From Kudoa neothunni (lineage: Eukaryota > Cnidaria), in NCBI GenBank assembly GCA_964304625.1, contig OZ199839.1, positions 9,858,001 through 9,922,000 of the forward strand: DNA of 64,000 nt, read 5' to 3'. How positions within the stretch are numbered: position 1 is the stretch's first letter; every line of letters begins with the position of its first letter. The notes beneath the pieces were generated by a model that was not told where the DNA came from, did no database searches, and saw nothing but the letters and a program-made list of their open reading frames with translations. This document shows positions 10,745-22,827 of this stretch, piece after piece. The position numbers and the translations under genes were made by a program.

Positions 10745-13735
10745 ATGAGAGCATTATTGGCTTTATTAGGATTGCTAATAACTTTTTTTAGTATTTTTCT
10801 ATTTTTGAAACCCTTATTATACTCCAATTAGATAGGGTTAAGTATTCGGTTAATGCAGCTGAAGTAACGACTACCGAACCTGCCAAAGTTCTCACCTATC
10901 GCATAGCAGACAGTGACAAAGTACATCTGACTTTATCTGGAACAACATATGCCACATCGGGGAAAAAATGCCTTATAAGAAAGGAAAAGGAAGGTACAGT
11001 TGAATTTGACCAGATCAATACATGTCCTAGCAGTGATAGTACACATGGAGGTGGAAAATGTCTTCGTGCTTGCTCTGGAGATGACATCAAATTGTCGTTT
11101 GATAAGCTATCACCCAGAACAAAATATGTCTATGTATTTTCGGGTACTGATGCTAGCACAATGGAAGATAAAAATAATGGAGGAGATGTGTTTGGGTTGT
11201 CTACACGTATTTTACGTAGAATTTACATATAGATTAATTGAGTTTAGCGTTATTGGTGAATCCAATCGTCACAATATCCTTACACGATTCAAGTAGATTG
11301 AAACTTGCAACTAAAACATGTCCAAAGGTTAATTGTCCTATTTATTACAATGGTGTTAAATACGCCGAAGGAGGAGCTGCAAGTAATTGTATAACTGATA
11401 TTGATAATACGGTTGATTTTGACGTGTTGATACCTTATTATGAAATGAAATGTGTAAATTATCCAAGCTTCTTCTACCATATGCCAAATACATACATGAA
11501 AAAAAACACTGATATATATAAACCACAATACTATGTGACCTATAAAGAGGGTGACAACGCAAAGACGAAATATCTCTTAAAGTTTAAAAATGCTTTCCCA
11601 TCAGAAATTTGTCTTTTTAATGTTAAAGATGCAGCGACTAACGCACCGACAAACACGAATAAATATGAATCATCGTGTGGCGGTGAGGTCGGAAAAAAAT
11701 GTTATGCACCATGTGATAATGTTGAATTGGCGCTTGCTACATCCAAGCCGATCGTGAAAATATTAATTCAAACTAGAAACCATAAATTTGGAGTGGATGG
11801 GACAAGCGATGATGGTTATGTAGAGAAAAAATTTGGTGAGATTTCAGTGAATTTTAAGTAATCATCACTGAAGTTTAGCTATCGTTGAGTCTACAAGCGC
11901 GAGCACTCTCTTAACAACACATTCTGAGACCGGAGTAACAATTAACAGATCTCTCTATAATCCAACTGTGAATAATAACAATGTGAAATTTACGACGTGC
12001 GATTTAAAATACTTTCTGGCTGATAAACCAAGAACAACAGCGGGGATGGCCGCCCAATGCCCAAGTGAAGCTTGTCAAAATGGTTGTTCAGCAAGCACCA
12101 CTATTGGTGGATTGACTGCAGGAAAAGCATATATAATTGAAATAGCCTCTTCACCTGCTATAAATGATTATGCTGAATTTAAAGAATATTTATTTTTCAG
12201 AACTAGTAATTTAGCGAAGTTTATTATTATTATTAAAAATAATTTTCAGGTAAAGCTAGCGCGTCAAATTACGTTACCATCACTCCCACAACAACCGACA
12301 TAACGGCTACGTTAAAGGCGATTGACGGTAATGTGGGAACAGCATCAACCGAACCAACATGTGCATATTATTTCAGTGAACAAGGAAAAGGAACATTTGT
12401 GGAAGCAGAATGTGAAGATAGTAAACCATGCAGAGGATTTTGTAGGGACATCAAGAAATTGATAAATCTAAATCCCAAAACAAATTATGATATTAAGGTT
12501 GTTTCAAATAAAGACTATGGAATAAAAATATTTGAAAACGTCTCAACAAGTAAAAATATGATATTAAAATCTCATTTAATCTAATTTACGTTTGATAGCT
12601 TTTTCAACCCTCACTCTATCCCACAAGTTTCTCGATAAAGGATTTCGAGTTGTTGGAAGATTAACAACTGCATATCCAGAAGCAATATGTCATTATAAAC
12701 TTAAAGTTAAAAATGGAACTAGTTCAGATGTAGTTTATTCCTGCCCAACAATTGCCCCTTCTCCTCCACAAGCCAACCCACCCAATACTAATGCTGTTCA
12801 ATCTTCCACGAATCAAAATTTAGAACAATCTAATTTGATCAGTCATATAAATTCTTCCAATAATAGAGTAGCAAGAGCGAGTGGCGTAGCTGATATAACT
12901 CCAAGTTCATCTACGAACACTCCAACTATAATTTCTCCTACCACGACAACTCAGTCTAAGTTCCCACCATGCAATAAACCACCTCTATGCAGCAGCATAA
13001 TAATCAGCGAGGGTTACGAGGCCGATAAAGAATACCAATTATTGGTTACAGCTGTAGACAGATCGGAAGAAATTACCATCAATATTCCCAAAAGTACGAT
13101 ATTTATTTATCAAACTATATAAAGTTCTAATATATCACACACAAATAGATGCTCTCCCTGAGAATCCTGAGGAAGTAGATAAACAAATCACAGTGATTAT
13201 CGAAAGAGTTGGCGATACTTTAAAAATCACATCATTGCTTCCAAAAGAAAAGAATGAAAATTCATTGTGTCGATGGATATTGAAAGATATGAACGATCCT
13301 TCTTTACCAATAGTGAAAAAGTGTGACACTGTTGGAAGTAGTAGGTGTGCACTTCCAACATGTAAATCATTCACAATTGAGCGCGTAAGCGATATCAGTG
13401 ATTATCATTTAACGGTTATTCACTCCCAAGACCCTACAATAAAAGGCGTTGGGAGAATTAAACAAGGTAGTTAACAATAAATAATAATAATTATTATTAT
13501 TATTATTTTAATGATCAATATAGGAGAAACTTCTAATCAATCAAAGTAAAATTGTAAAATGATAATATTAAATTTGATTTAATTTTAGGGCGAGTACGTC
13601 AATGTATTTTTTAATTATTTGAGTATATTTTAATGAGATACCATACATTTTAGGATAATTGGAATTATTGTTCCGATTGTTATCGTTGTAGTAGCAGTTG
13701 GATTGTACTTTGGTTACAAGAAGAATAAATCCTAG
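10745..13735 (+). CDS. Type I membrane protein with six four-cysteine modules, paralogue 2 (850 aa)
   Basis: Exons 10745-10790, 10832-11206, 11248-11835, 11879-12205, 12250-12549, 12599-13093, 13149-13466, 13524-13545, 13654-13735. Exon lengths equal those of paralogue 1 except exon 4, which is two codons longer, and every intron has the same phase. Exon 1 encodes a different signal peptide (MRALLALLGLLITFFS). The four-cysteine module, the Ser/Thr/Pro stalk and the C-terminal membrane segment are conserved. The first five exons differ from paralogue 1 at many residues, with all cysteines kept, while exons 6-9 are almost identical. Introns are 41-109 nt. The frame is open throughout, so both copies look functional. 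Family not recognised. Confidence 0.85.
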
Positions 13736-13747
13736 GGATCGATCTAA
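12599..13747 (+). repeat. 3' tract nearly identical to the first paralogue
   Basis: Partner of 8097-9240; see that entry. Homology fades about 15-30 bp after the stop codon in both copies. Confidence 0.8.
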
Positions 13748-14694
13748 ACATCAACTTATTAGTCTTAATAAAACAATATTATTATTTTTAAAGTTTAAAT
13801 TTTAGCCTTTCATATAATTCAATTTTTTCAAATAAATACATTATTTATATTCTATTTTGATTTATATAATAACTTTTCTGTTAATCTAAGTTAACTCTCA
13901 ATTTGAAATACTAATAGCAGTTTATCAAAAATATTCCATCCAAAGCATTTCGTATAAAACTGTTATAAAGGTTTTGAAAATTAATAACCCAATTATATAT
14001 CAATGATATATTAAAAGAATTCTTTAATTTAGACATGAGAATATTTATCACAGTAAAAAAATCCTTAAAATATATTCCATTCACTATAGACAAATTATAT
14101 ATAATTAATATAATATCGTTATCTCCACATATTTAAAATTAATCATTTCTTGATTTATTGTAATTAATAAACAATTCCTACATCATCCAATATTAACTAT
14201 TATCAGAATATTTTATTTATGGGCACAATAAATAGGACATTCATAGGATACATGACAACAATAGACTAAACATGAAGATTTTTTGTCTTATTATAATGAA
14301 TGATCTCGCATACGTCAACTTCGGTCACATTCCTTATATAACCAATCATTACAATTATATATAACATAAGCTGTAAGTAACTTTATATTACAATCTTTCA
14401 TTCTATTTAAAAACCAAACAATTATTTTTTGAAAAAAACCAATCTTCAATAATTAATTTAACTTATTATAAAAATAATTTTTTAACATTTATTTTAATCT
14501 CATTGCCTTAAATGTCATTGTAACAACCAAATCACATAAAAACAATAATTTACCTACCTAAATAATAAATAGAATATTGTAATCCCAATTAAAAAATCCA
14601 GTAAACATTTTAATCATTAATTTTAAATATAAAATTAAAACATTATGCATTTATATATGAGTTAAATAGCACAGTTACCGTTAAACAGTGATCG
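13748..14694. other. Intergenic, AT-rich; nothing recognised
   Basis: No gene, element ends or structural RNA could be supported. Confidence 0.5.
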
Positions 14695-15341
14695 ATGCAT
14701 CGTGCGTACGCATCTATGGGGGAATCAACGGAGGACTTTCGAAAATCTGTGGACCAACTTAAACAGCTACTTCTGGAATATAAAAAGGAGATAAATGTAA
14801 AGGGCTAAACTAAAACTCTCAATTTTCTTACATCTCGCCCTTTTATATCTCCAATTTTTACCATATAAAAATCCATCTTTATTAAATCCCTCCCTAGTTT
14901 AACTAAAAATACATTAAATTTGATTTTCTTCGTACAGTAGAACGAAGAATCAAACTAATACAATCAAATTTTTTTAGAACTACTTCAAAATGATAGTTTC
15001 AACGTTGAAGAAGCCTAAAGACGATTTAATGTGGTTTTTATAAGAAATTAACGAATTTAATAATTTATTATTTAGTGAAAATAAAGATCAAATAATGAAA
15101 TCCATATCGAATTCGTTCGATTGTCTTCAACTATTGTACATTCATTATTTGGACACATTGGTATTTAATTTTATGAGATGATACATTTTTTGTCATATAA
15201 CAATAGAAAAAGATTCGGAACGAATATCGCCTGCTTAAAATATACAACGACATTGATCACAATGAAATCATTGAAAGAAATCAACACATTGAGAAAATAA
15301 AAAGTCTAATGAATAACTTATCGCATAATTATACGCAATAA
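14695..15341 (+). CDS. Small helical protein of 125 aa, function unknown
   Basis: Four exons inferred from splice sites and phase: 14695-14796, 14978-15033, 15076-15160, 15207-15341. Introns are 181, 42 and 46 nt. The first ATG is used; a second in-frame ATG (residue 8) is an alternative start. The product is charged and almost wholly helical, with heptad-like stretches (DFRKSVDQLKQLLLEYKKEI near the N-terminus; a run of E, N, I and K near the C-terminus), no signal peptide and no membrane segment. Length and helical pattern recall small Mediator subunits (MED28 or MED30 type), but no diagnostic motif was seen, so this is only a guess. Its stop lies 21 bp from the stop of the convergent gene at 15363. 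Confidence 0.6.
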
Positions 15342-15362
15342 AAATGAATTTTTGTATAAATA

Positions 15363-16045
15363 TTATTTTTTGTTATGGAAACGTTCTTTGTTCGCCTGAA
15401 TATTTTTCCATAATACCGGGAATTGTTGAGGTGCGTGATCTAGCGGCACATCGACGCTCGCGCATCTTTCAACCAGATATTTCCGTTTAAACACTATATC
15501 ATCTACCAATTCGAATCCGAGAACTCTAATAAGATATTTTGAGAGGGTGTCTGTGGTTAGATTGTAATGGAGCAATTCCAGTTGGTCGTCTTTAGTAATC
15601 TAAGTGTGCGCATGCGTATATTTAAAATTCATTTAATACTCAATAGAAATACCACAGTTCGATAATCTTGAGCAATTCTTCCATTAAGTAATATTCTACC
15701 CTCATAGTAGGCAATATGAGCCAATCTATCACCATGGAAATATCAAATAAAAACAAACAACCGAAATAAAAATCACAGTCGATGTGTACAAAAGCATCTA
15801 TCGATAATATCAATTGGTCCATGGTATTGAGTTAAAAATTCGATAGTTCCCTGGTAGGGTGTAAGATTGGGATGAAACGCGGTGTCGAAATTTGGAAATA
15901 AATAATAAGCCCTAGCCATTCGCTTGGGTTCATGAAAATTTAAATATGCATGTTCTTTGTAGATTTTTTTGTAGTCGAAAAGAGTTTCTCTATGGAGAAA
16001 GCGTTTTGATTGGTTGAATATAGGCGTTAAGCTAATGCGTGACAT
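15363..16045 (-). CDS. Probable mitochondrial protein of 192 aa, family not recognised
   Basis: Three exons on the minus strand: 16045-15777, 15725-15653, 15599-15363, joined by introns of 51 and 53 nt with matching phases (2, then 0). The N-terminus (MSRISLTPIFNQSKRFLHRE) is basic, lacks acidic residues for its first 19 positions and could be a mitochondrial presequence. A segment around residues 95-115 (YYEGRILLNGRI, then Y and a DDQLEL stretch) resembles the G-x-hydrophobic-x-N-G core of S4-like RNA-binding domains, as in pseudouridine synthases or uS4; this match is weak. An upstream in-frame ATG at 16075 exists but would fall in the shared promoter. It is divergent from TOM20 with 71 bp between the start codons, which fits a mitochondrial role by context. 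Confidence 0.6.
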
Positions 16046-16116
16046 ACTTAAAATTATATGAATACGCATGCGCACACAACCCTATTTAGATTTGCAGTCA
16101 ACGTGCTAACTCAACT
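16046..16116. promoter_or_regulatory. Bidirectional promoter with NRF-1-like palindrome
   Basis: Only 71 bp separate the start codons of the 192-aa gene (-) and TOM20 (+). The stretch contains TACGCATGCGCAC (16063-16075), close to the NRF-1 consensus YGCGCAYGCGCR known for animal nuclear genes of mitochondrial proteins. A related TGTGCGCATGCGTA sits in the second intron of the minus-strand gene (15605-15618). Factor binding is inferred from the motif only. Confidence 0.5.
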
Positions 16117-16775
16117 ATGATCAAAAAAATCCTACTGACACTAACATTTGGATCGTTGGTTGGGTTTGTGTCGTATTGTATAGCATTTGATAGAAAAAGG
16201 CGATCGGATCCTGATTATAAAAAGAAAGTGCGCGAACGTACATCAAATGACACTCCTTTGAAAACGCTAACGTTGGTTTTTAGGAAGAAATAAGAAAAAT
16301 CAACCAACAAACCCTTTCTCCGAATTCAACGTATGCAAAAATTTCACGTTGTTATCAGCAAATAATTTGGACCTGTGTGTAGATCTCATTGAGAGATAAT
16401 ATGGAAAAGAAACGAGAATTTTTCTTCCAACAAATGCAACTTGGTGAAGAATGCTTGTCGATTGGTAGTTGAATTGTTCATTTGTGATTGTTATCGTTTG
16501 GTATAGGAAAATTTGAGGAAGCTGCCGATCACTTTAGTAACGCGGTGATTTTTTCCAATCAACCACAATCTATTCTCAGTTTTGTTGGTTCACGTCTACC
16601 ACCTGTTATTGCCAATATGATCTACGAATTGTTTGAGGAGAAAACAAGACAAAATGCTGTTTACGAAAAATTCATGACTGCCCAAGAGAAAAAAAATTCC
16701 ACCAATAACAACAACATTAATGACACTCCTATTGAATCATCTACTATAGATAACATTATAATAGATATTGATTAA
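16117..16775 (+). CDS. TOMM20: Mitochondrial import receptor subunit TOM20 (172 aa)
   Basis: Receptor of the outer-membrane TOM complex that binds presequences. Exons 16117-16237, 16284-16330, 16383-16464, 16507-16775 (introns 42-52 nt). Residues 4-24 form the N-terminal membrane anchor (ILLTLTFGSLVGFVSYCIAF), followed directly by the family hallmark FDRKRRSDPDYKKKVRERR. The presequence-binding TPR-like fold follows: FFFQQMQLGEECLSIGKFEE, then DHFSNAV, NQPQSIL and LPP. The C-terminus is extended by an Asn/Thr-rich tail, making it longer than the roughly 145 residues of vertebrate TOM20. The start is set by the anchor. Divergent from the preceding gene through a shared short promoter. Confidence 0.93.
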
Positions 16776-18389
16776 ATTTATCTTTGGGTATTAATAAATA
16801 GTTGAATTTTTATTTAATTATTTTCCCTAATATTTTCTAAATGTCTCTTTGATGTTTCAACTCGTCGTTTTAAACAATAAAAGTTATCGTATTTAGTTTT
16901 TAAGATAAAAATTTTTGCGTTGCAAAATGGCACGTTTTCAATAGTTTATGTTAACGTTAGGATGTCGCTGTCGAATTTTGATATATTGTTTATTTAATTA
17001 TTTTTAATGGTTTAAAATTGACTGTATTATTATCAGTAACGTTAGACTTTCACTGTAATAAGATTGCTGTAGCTAATATTCATAAAACAAGTAATCTGCT
17101 TAAAGATAAGAGTAATTTGTGTGTATGAAGATGTAATTTATTATTATCTTGGGGATTTCAATAAAATAAAGTATTACCCTTTAATCATCACTTATTATAG
17201 TCCCTCAAGTATTTTCTAACTGTAACGTTTTTAAGATGTATTTTATTCATCAGGGAAATATCACGTGATTTTATATAAGTTGAATGGTTGCATACAAATA
17301 TTAAATTGTACGAATTATGCTTTATGCATGTATGTATGTATACAAAAATTTTAAAAATATGTATCATTGTTTTTAGGAGTTTAACAATATTAGAAAAGTT
17401 TTATATATTAAATCCATTTTGGCGAGATAAAAATATGTAATGAAATTTGTAGAAATAAATATTTTTTAATCCTTAAATAATATCAAATTCTAAATAATCT
17501 CTTGAAGTTTATAATCCATATTTTCATAATGTAAAAACTCGTTGTTGTGTGCGTGCGCGCATATTTGTACAATACCCCAAATTACTAATTTTTAAAATGT
17601 TAAAATATTATAAAACATTCGTAATTTCTATATGTTGTTTAACTTATCCAATTTATCAGTATAAAAATCCACCTTTCATGCATTATTTAGGAAATTCAGG
17701 GGCCATTTACGACTTATTTGATTAATTTTTTAAATAAAGTGAATAGATTAGAATGAGCTAGCTAGATCAAACTTCGAATTTAAAGGCAAATTCCACATTT
17801 TTACTGCATTCAATATCAGATCAATTATTTTAATGTTTATAATGCACCTGAGTTTGTTTCAATTTATTGAATTCTCAAGTCATATGATCTAAGGGTAGAA
17901 AACCAAGGATGTCAAAAATTTCATATATAAATGAAAATAAATTTTTTACTCTTTTTTGTCAATCATAATTTGTCAATCTCCGCAAAATGACTTAAATTAA
18001 AGGGACAACGAATTAATGTCATTCAGAAACTTTGTATAGGATTGATATGATTGATAGTCCAAAATTTTAATAATAGTATCTAGCAAAAAAAGTTTTTTTT
18101 ATAATTATAGACATTTATTGTAACCCTCTTAATTTTATACAATCCTCAGTTTATAGTTTATAGTTTAATGGAATATTTATTCACAGATTTTTTTTGATAT
18201 TTTAAAAATATATTATTATTTATATTAATTTCTAAATGGAAGTTTGATTTCAACCTATTTTACATACCAAAATCTAACAAATAATTTTGCGCCGCATATG
18301 CGTCCGTGTGCAAGTTTCTATTGTGTAAGCATGCATTCCTTTGTGAAAAGTAGCGAGGATAGAATTGACACTCATGAAAATTAAACATC
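16776..18389. other. Intergenic, AT-rich; nothing recognised
   Basis: Apart from the TOM20 3' region (AATAAA near 16792), no coding signal or repeat termini were found. A short GT/GC-rich patch lies at 17545-17563. Confidence 0.5.
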
Positions 18390-19090
18390 CGGCCTAGTGT
18401 ACTTGAAGGAGATTGGCAGCGATGAGAATGATGAAAATCTCATGTGTGGTGAAATTGACGATTCGCTTGTAGACAAAAATAACAATTTATCGAGTGCAAT
18501 CAAACCAAAGAAAACCAAGGCAACGTGGCGGAAGAAAATAAAATCAATCCTCTTCAAGGTGTGACTATGTACGCCACAAAAAGGATCTTTAGTATTGCAG
18601 AGTGTTTTCATCATTTCTTCCCAATGGAAATAATGGAACGAACATTTAATATACCATCAATGCGATAAGAATTATTATGAAAATAACTGGAAGATGTTTA
18701 TGTTGATGAAATGTTTGGGTGCGACGAAGGTAGGAGTATATACAAAGATCTTTTTTCCTTGTACAAATTCAAGCAGCTAAACGATAAATTTTCCCCAATT
18801 AGAGAAATATGGGACATTAGGGTTAATGTGGCGAGTAAAAATGATTACCACGGAGAAAATATACGTCGTAATGAACAATTTGGTTTCTTTTAGGCATTAT
18901 ATAAAATAATCGGTCGTCCTATTTATATTGGAACAGTGCATATAGGTACATACGTTAGGAAAAACAAAACGAACAATTATAATTTTGTAGATTAATAGAA
19001 AACACTATTATTAAACAAAGTCACCAAAAAAACTCTGGGGTCCAAATGGGCCCCAGTTATATTCCGAGGGGACCTGATCAATCGTTACGT
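18390..19090 (+). mobile_element. piggyBac remnant, probable
   Basis: The plus strand has an acidic start (EIGSDENDENLMCGEIDDSL, about 18409), a basic/aromatic stretch, and at about 18745 LFSLYKFKQLNDKFSPIREI, resembling the piggyBac core block where K-x-x-P-I-R-E-x-W precedes the catalytic region. It stops after about 60 codons. A GGGGTCCAAATGGGCCCC patch at about 19039-19056 resembles piggyBac subterminal sequence. The other end was not found. Much decayed. Confidence 0.5.
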
Positions 19091-21204
19091 AGAAGGTTAA
19101 GAAAAAATACAATTATTTTGTCCATTGAACGAGAACGAGAATTTTACTAATAAAATTTTTTCAGTCTAAAAGTTAAAATGGCAGACTCAATCAGAGATAT
19201 TTTTAGTAATTTTTTCTACTTTCTTATTTTTATTATATTATTTATATTCCCTCAAAATCCGCCTTTCATACTATTTTAGCTCTGATGAGCATGCGATAAA
19301 AATGATTTCCCATTTACAAATATTTACTGGCTACTTTATCATGTTATTTCCTGAAGGTGTTCTACGTCAAGAAAAATGCGAGGATTATAATAATTAATGT
19401 AAACGTATTGAGGAGAATTTTTTTTCTTCAAATACTTTCGCGCATCCTATAATTTAGATGGGTTCATAATTATATTGTAAAGTGAGAAAAATCGGTTACC
19501 TACTGTACTCTTATTTATTATATGCGAAATTATAAGCGCCATGTTATCAATACTATCATTCTCATTGATCATCATCATCATCATCATGTGTGCGCGTAGT
19601 TCTAAAAGCTAACGAACGTTTGCATTACATTATTACACTATACTCTTAACTTTTTGGACTATATTTCACGTAAAAGTCGTCATATTTCATTACTTAAAAA
19701 ATTAAAACATTTTTATCTATCAATTGTCAATATTTTTGTGTAGTAATTTATTAACCTGCTACAAAAATTTAGTATAGATTTATCATCTAAAGCAGCGCTT
19801 CCCGATTCATTTCAGTTTCCGTACCTCCTACCACTTACGAGGACAACCTCAGACTCCATCTCAAAAAAGAGATTTAAAATGGATTTATTTTTATATGGGG
19901 AAATATTTTTAAATTACATTAAAAAGAAAACAAATGTGAATAAACCATAATTTCTAAGTGAACTGGACATGTTAAAATTTTGCATGTTTGTCTTTAATTA
20001 TAAATTTAAATTACTTAAGCTTGACATTAGTAAGATTTTAATTCTTACTTGCCTATGGTTTTCTTAAAAATAATAAATAATACAATTAATAGTGATTCAA
20101 CTCATTTAAAAACACCCTACAAGTAGTTTATATTCCCCAGTAATAAGTAAATATTTCATAATTTTTTACGCTGTACTATTTAAAATGTCAACTAAACAAT
20201 TTATTTACGAATAAATAAAAAATAGTGGATATAAAACATAAATTAATTTTCAGTAAAATTCATCAAATGACTATTTGTTTATCAGGCTTATTTCAGCTTC
20301 GATCACGCATGAATCGCACATGATATATTTTATCATATACTTCAATTTCAATAGTAGTAGTTCTTGAAAACTTAGATCGCATTTTTAACAATAATCAACG
20401 AATCCACTTATTAAAATATTGAATTAACAACACAAACCTATTTTTATTAGTAAAATATAAAGTTTTAGTTTATAAATTTTTTTTAACCTATTTGACGTTT
20501 TGTTTATAGAGTTATATCTTTTTTATTGTAAAGGATTACATCATGATATTTTAAATTAGTTCATTTTGATATTTTATTTGACTAAGCATGTTATGAAACT
20601 TATAAAAAAATTAATTTTACTATATTTGTTAGATTTAAATAATAAACAACTATCAAAATAAGTAATAATATTTTTAGCCCGAAATTTATCTATAGCATTA
20701 TTGTCAATAAATAAACATAGAGTACATGCGACTAAAATTATTGTAAGTTTAATATTTAAATCTTTATTAGACAATGATTAAACTTTATTTTCCCTTTAAA
20801 AAATATTTTTCAACAAAATTTAAGCAAAATTAATAATGTTTTGAACCAATAATTACACACATGAACAACCTACGTTTATTTTCTGTGTCTGTCATAGTTG
20901 CATCATTAAATGTCTATAATTGGGAAAAATCAGTTATTTAATTTCAAAGTTCTTAGATATTAGTTGAAGGCGCATGTTGAGTATTAACGACTCCTAAATC
21001 AATTACACGATCTACGATCGTACACGCACGTGTTTTTGAGTTGCAATTCGGCGTTATCTAGGCGTACACAAAAATACACCACGGTGCTTATAACAAATTC
21101 TGAAAAATGACCCTAAAATAGTACATTTGTGCTATCTATTAAAATTAAAACGTCGAGACACATTACTATAAGTAAGTGACTATGGCACTGGATCATAATG
21201 TTCG
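19091..21204. other. Intergenic, AT-rich; nothing firm
   Basis: Contains a short ATC repeat at 19566-19586 and a sequence CAGCGCTTCCCGATTC (from 19793) that might be an isolated hAT-like terminus. No gene is supported. Confidence 0.4.
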
Positions 21205-21335
21205 GTTTTTTGTAGTTCTTTTATGTTTAATTACTAGCGCGAACTGTCCAGCGTTGCTTGGGAAGATTTCGCGTATAGATGTTTTTATTAGCATTCAAAG
21301 AATATACTGAAGTTTCGAATTAACTAATAGAAACA
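21205..21335 (-). repeat. Dispersed repeat R2, short copy
   Basis: Contains GAACTGTCCAGCGTTGCTTG, then a conserved AAGATTTCGC. The same block occurs inverted at about 27030-27145 (in the transportin-3 intron) and, more diverged, at 62800-62890. Family unknown; the sharp CTAGCG/GAACTG edge suggests an element terminus. Confidence 0.55.
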
Positions 21336-21894
21336 AAATAACTAAAAATTTTTAAGCATCATATTTTCAACCATTTAAAATAGCGAAATTGAAATTCTGG
21401 TCATTCGGTGTGCAGGCAGGGAAGTTCTAATCCCAGCGTTCATTTAGAAATTTTGAGGCCCGTCACCAAAACTAAGTAATTTAACGTCAATTGTCATATT
21501 TAATTTGCATCCCAAAAGTATTTCAATTCCCTTAAACTGCTATTTAAAACGCGATTTTTCAAAGTCGCATTCTGATCCGACTCAGAAAACTCGAGCACAA
21601 CTATTCAGGCGAGATAAAAAAATATATAGAGATAGAAGAAAACATAAGAAAATTAATTTTTATTGTTAAATAAATATCCTTTTGCTGGGGGATAAACATT
21701 AATGCGCGTTTTCCCACAAACGACCACAAATCGTGTCAATATCAACACAATTAATTTAAATAATTGGGTGAAATAAAAGTACAACCATCCGCATTGAATT
21801 TTTGAATTAGATCGATGTAATTTTAACGCTCTCCACAAAATACGTTATTCATGAAACATATAAAGATTTTTTATCATATCTTAAACCATTAATA

Positions 21895-22318
21895 CAGTGT
21901 TTCCAACGTGGGGCGTGGAAAATCCTGAGTATTGTTGTGACACGGATAATAGTGGGATAATTGGGCATTATGATGTATTTTGATGTCAATATCGCTTATT
22001 TATGAATGATTATTAACATTTTAAAAACAAAAAAGCAATGAATTATTATAAAAAAATTAATAACAATATTTAACGTGCCCCTTACCCGAATAGAATCAGA
22101 GTGGTTTGATCTTATTCTTGTTTCATTTAGACTAGTTTAATCCTTTTTTTGATTAAACCGATGTAATGTTGATTAATTTTGTAGTTATACTCTTTATTTT
22201 CAGCTAGTTTAGCCCCGTATACGCTAAAGTCTTTCCTAATGAAGATTGGATTACCACGAGGTTTCATTGGACGCTGTCTTTGTCGGAATGAAAAACTAAA
22301 GATGTTAATTTTTAAGGT
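21895..22318 (-). repeat. Dispersed repeat R1 with hAT-like terminus, copy 1
   Basis: Begins CAGTGTTTCCAACGTGGGGC, a hAT-like end. It aligns, inverted, with 37627-38062 and with 44060-44432 over some 370-430 bp. A coding-like piece on the minus strand (PMKPRGNPIFIRKDF, near 22265) is degraded in the other copies, so the element may have carried a gene. No perfect target duplication was found. Confidence 0.6.
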
Positions 22319-22827
22319 ATTTTGACAAATTAAGTTAATAAAGTCAATATTTTTGAAAAAGTGTGTGAACACTGCATTAAGTAAAACCTTCAAAAGGTGT
22401 GTATTAACTCAAATACGTTCAAAACTCCACAAATAAGGAGTGTATTTGCACAAGCATCCAAATAGAAACGTCAACCTTATACATAAGGATAGGTGGCATC
22501 GCTTAATTTAAATTTGATAAAACATTGTGATTTTTAAACAATTTTCATAAATGTTTTATACGTTATATATGTAGTAGAAGTAGATAGTAAATATTGTCTA
22601 TTTCAACGAGATCTGACATAGTGTTATAATTCGTAGCTCCAAAACTAATTGATTTCGTATCAGAATATTTAATAATACAGCAAAAAACTTTAAAAAATGT
22701 ATGCATATAGATCAATTCAATATACATTTCAAATAGAAATTTTGATTTGCGACAGAATGCGAAAAAATAAACAAAATTATAACCGTGAATTGTGAACAAT
22801 TCCGAAAAGGATAACAAATTAAAAATA
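22319..22827. other. Intergenic 3' flank of ATP5PB
   Basis: AT-rich; open frames here have no domain signature. Confidence 0.4.

Noticed and set aside
19566-19586. CRISPR-like or regulatory repeat array
   Set aside because: It is only a short ATC microsatellite; CRISPR arrays are not expected in an animal genome.
22127-22393. 88-codon minus-strand frame that looks coding
   Set aside because: The same sequence occurs in decayed form at 37660, so it belongs to the R1 repeat and not to a host gene.
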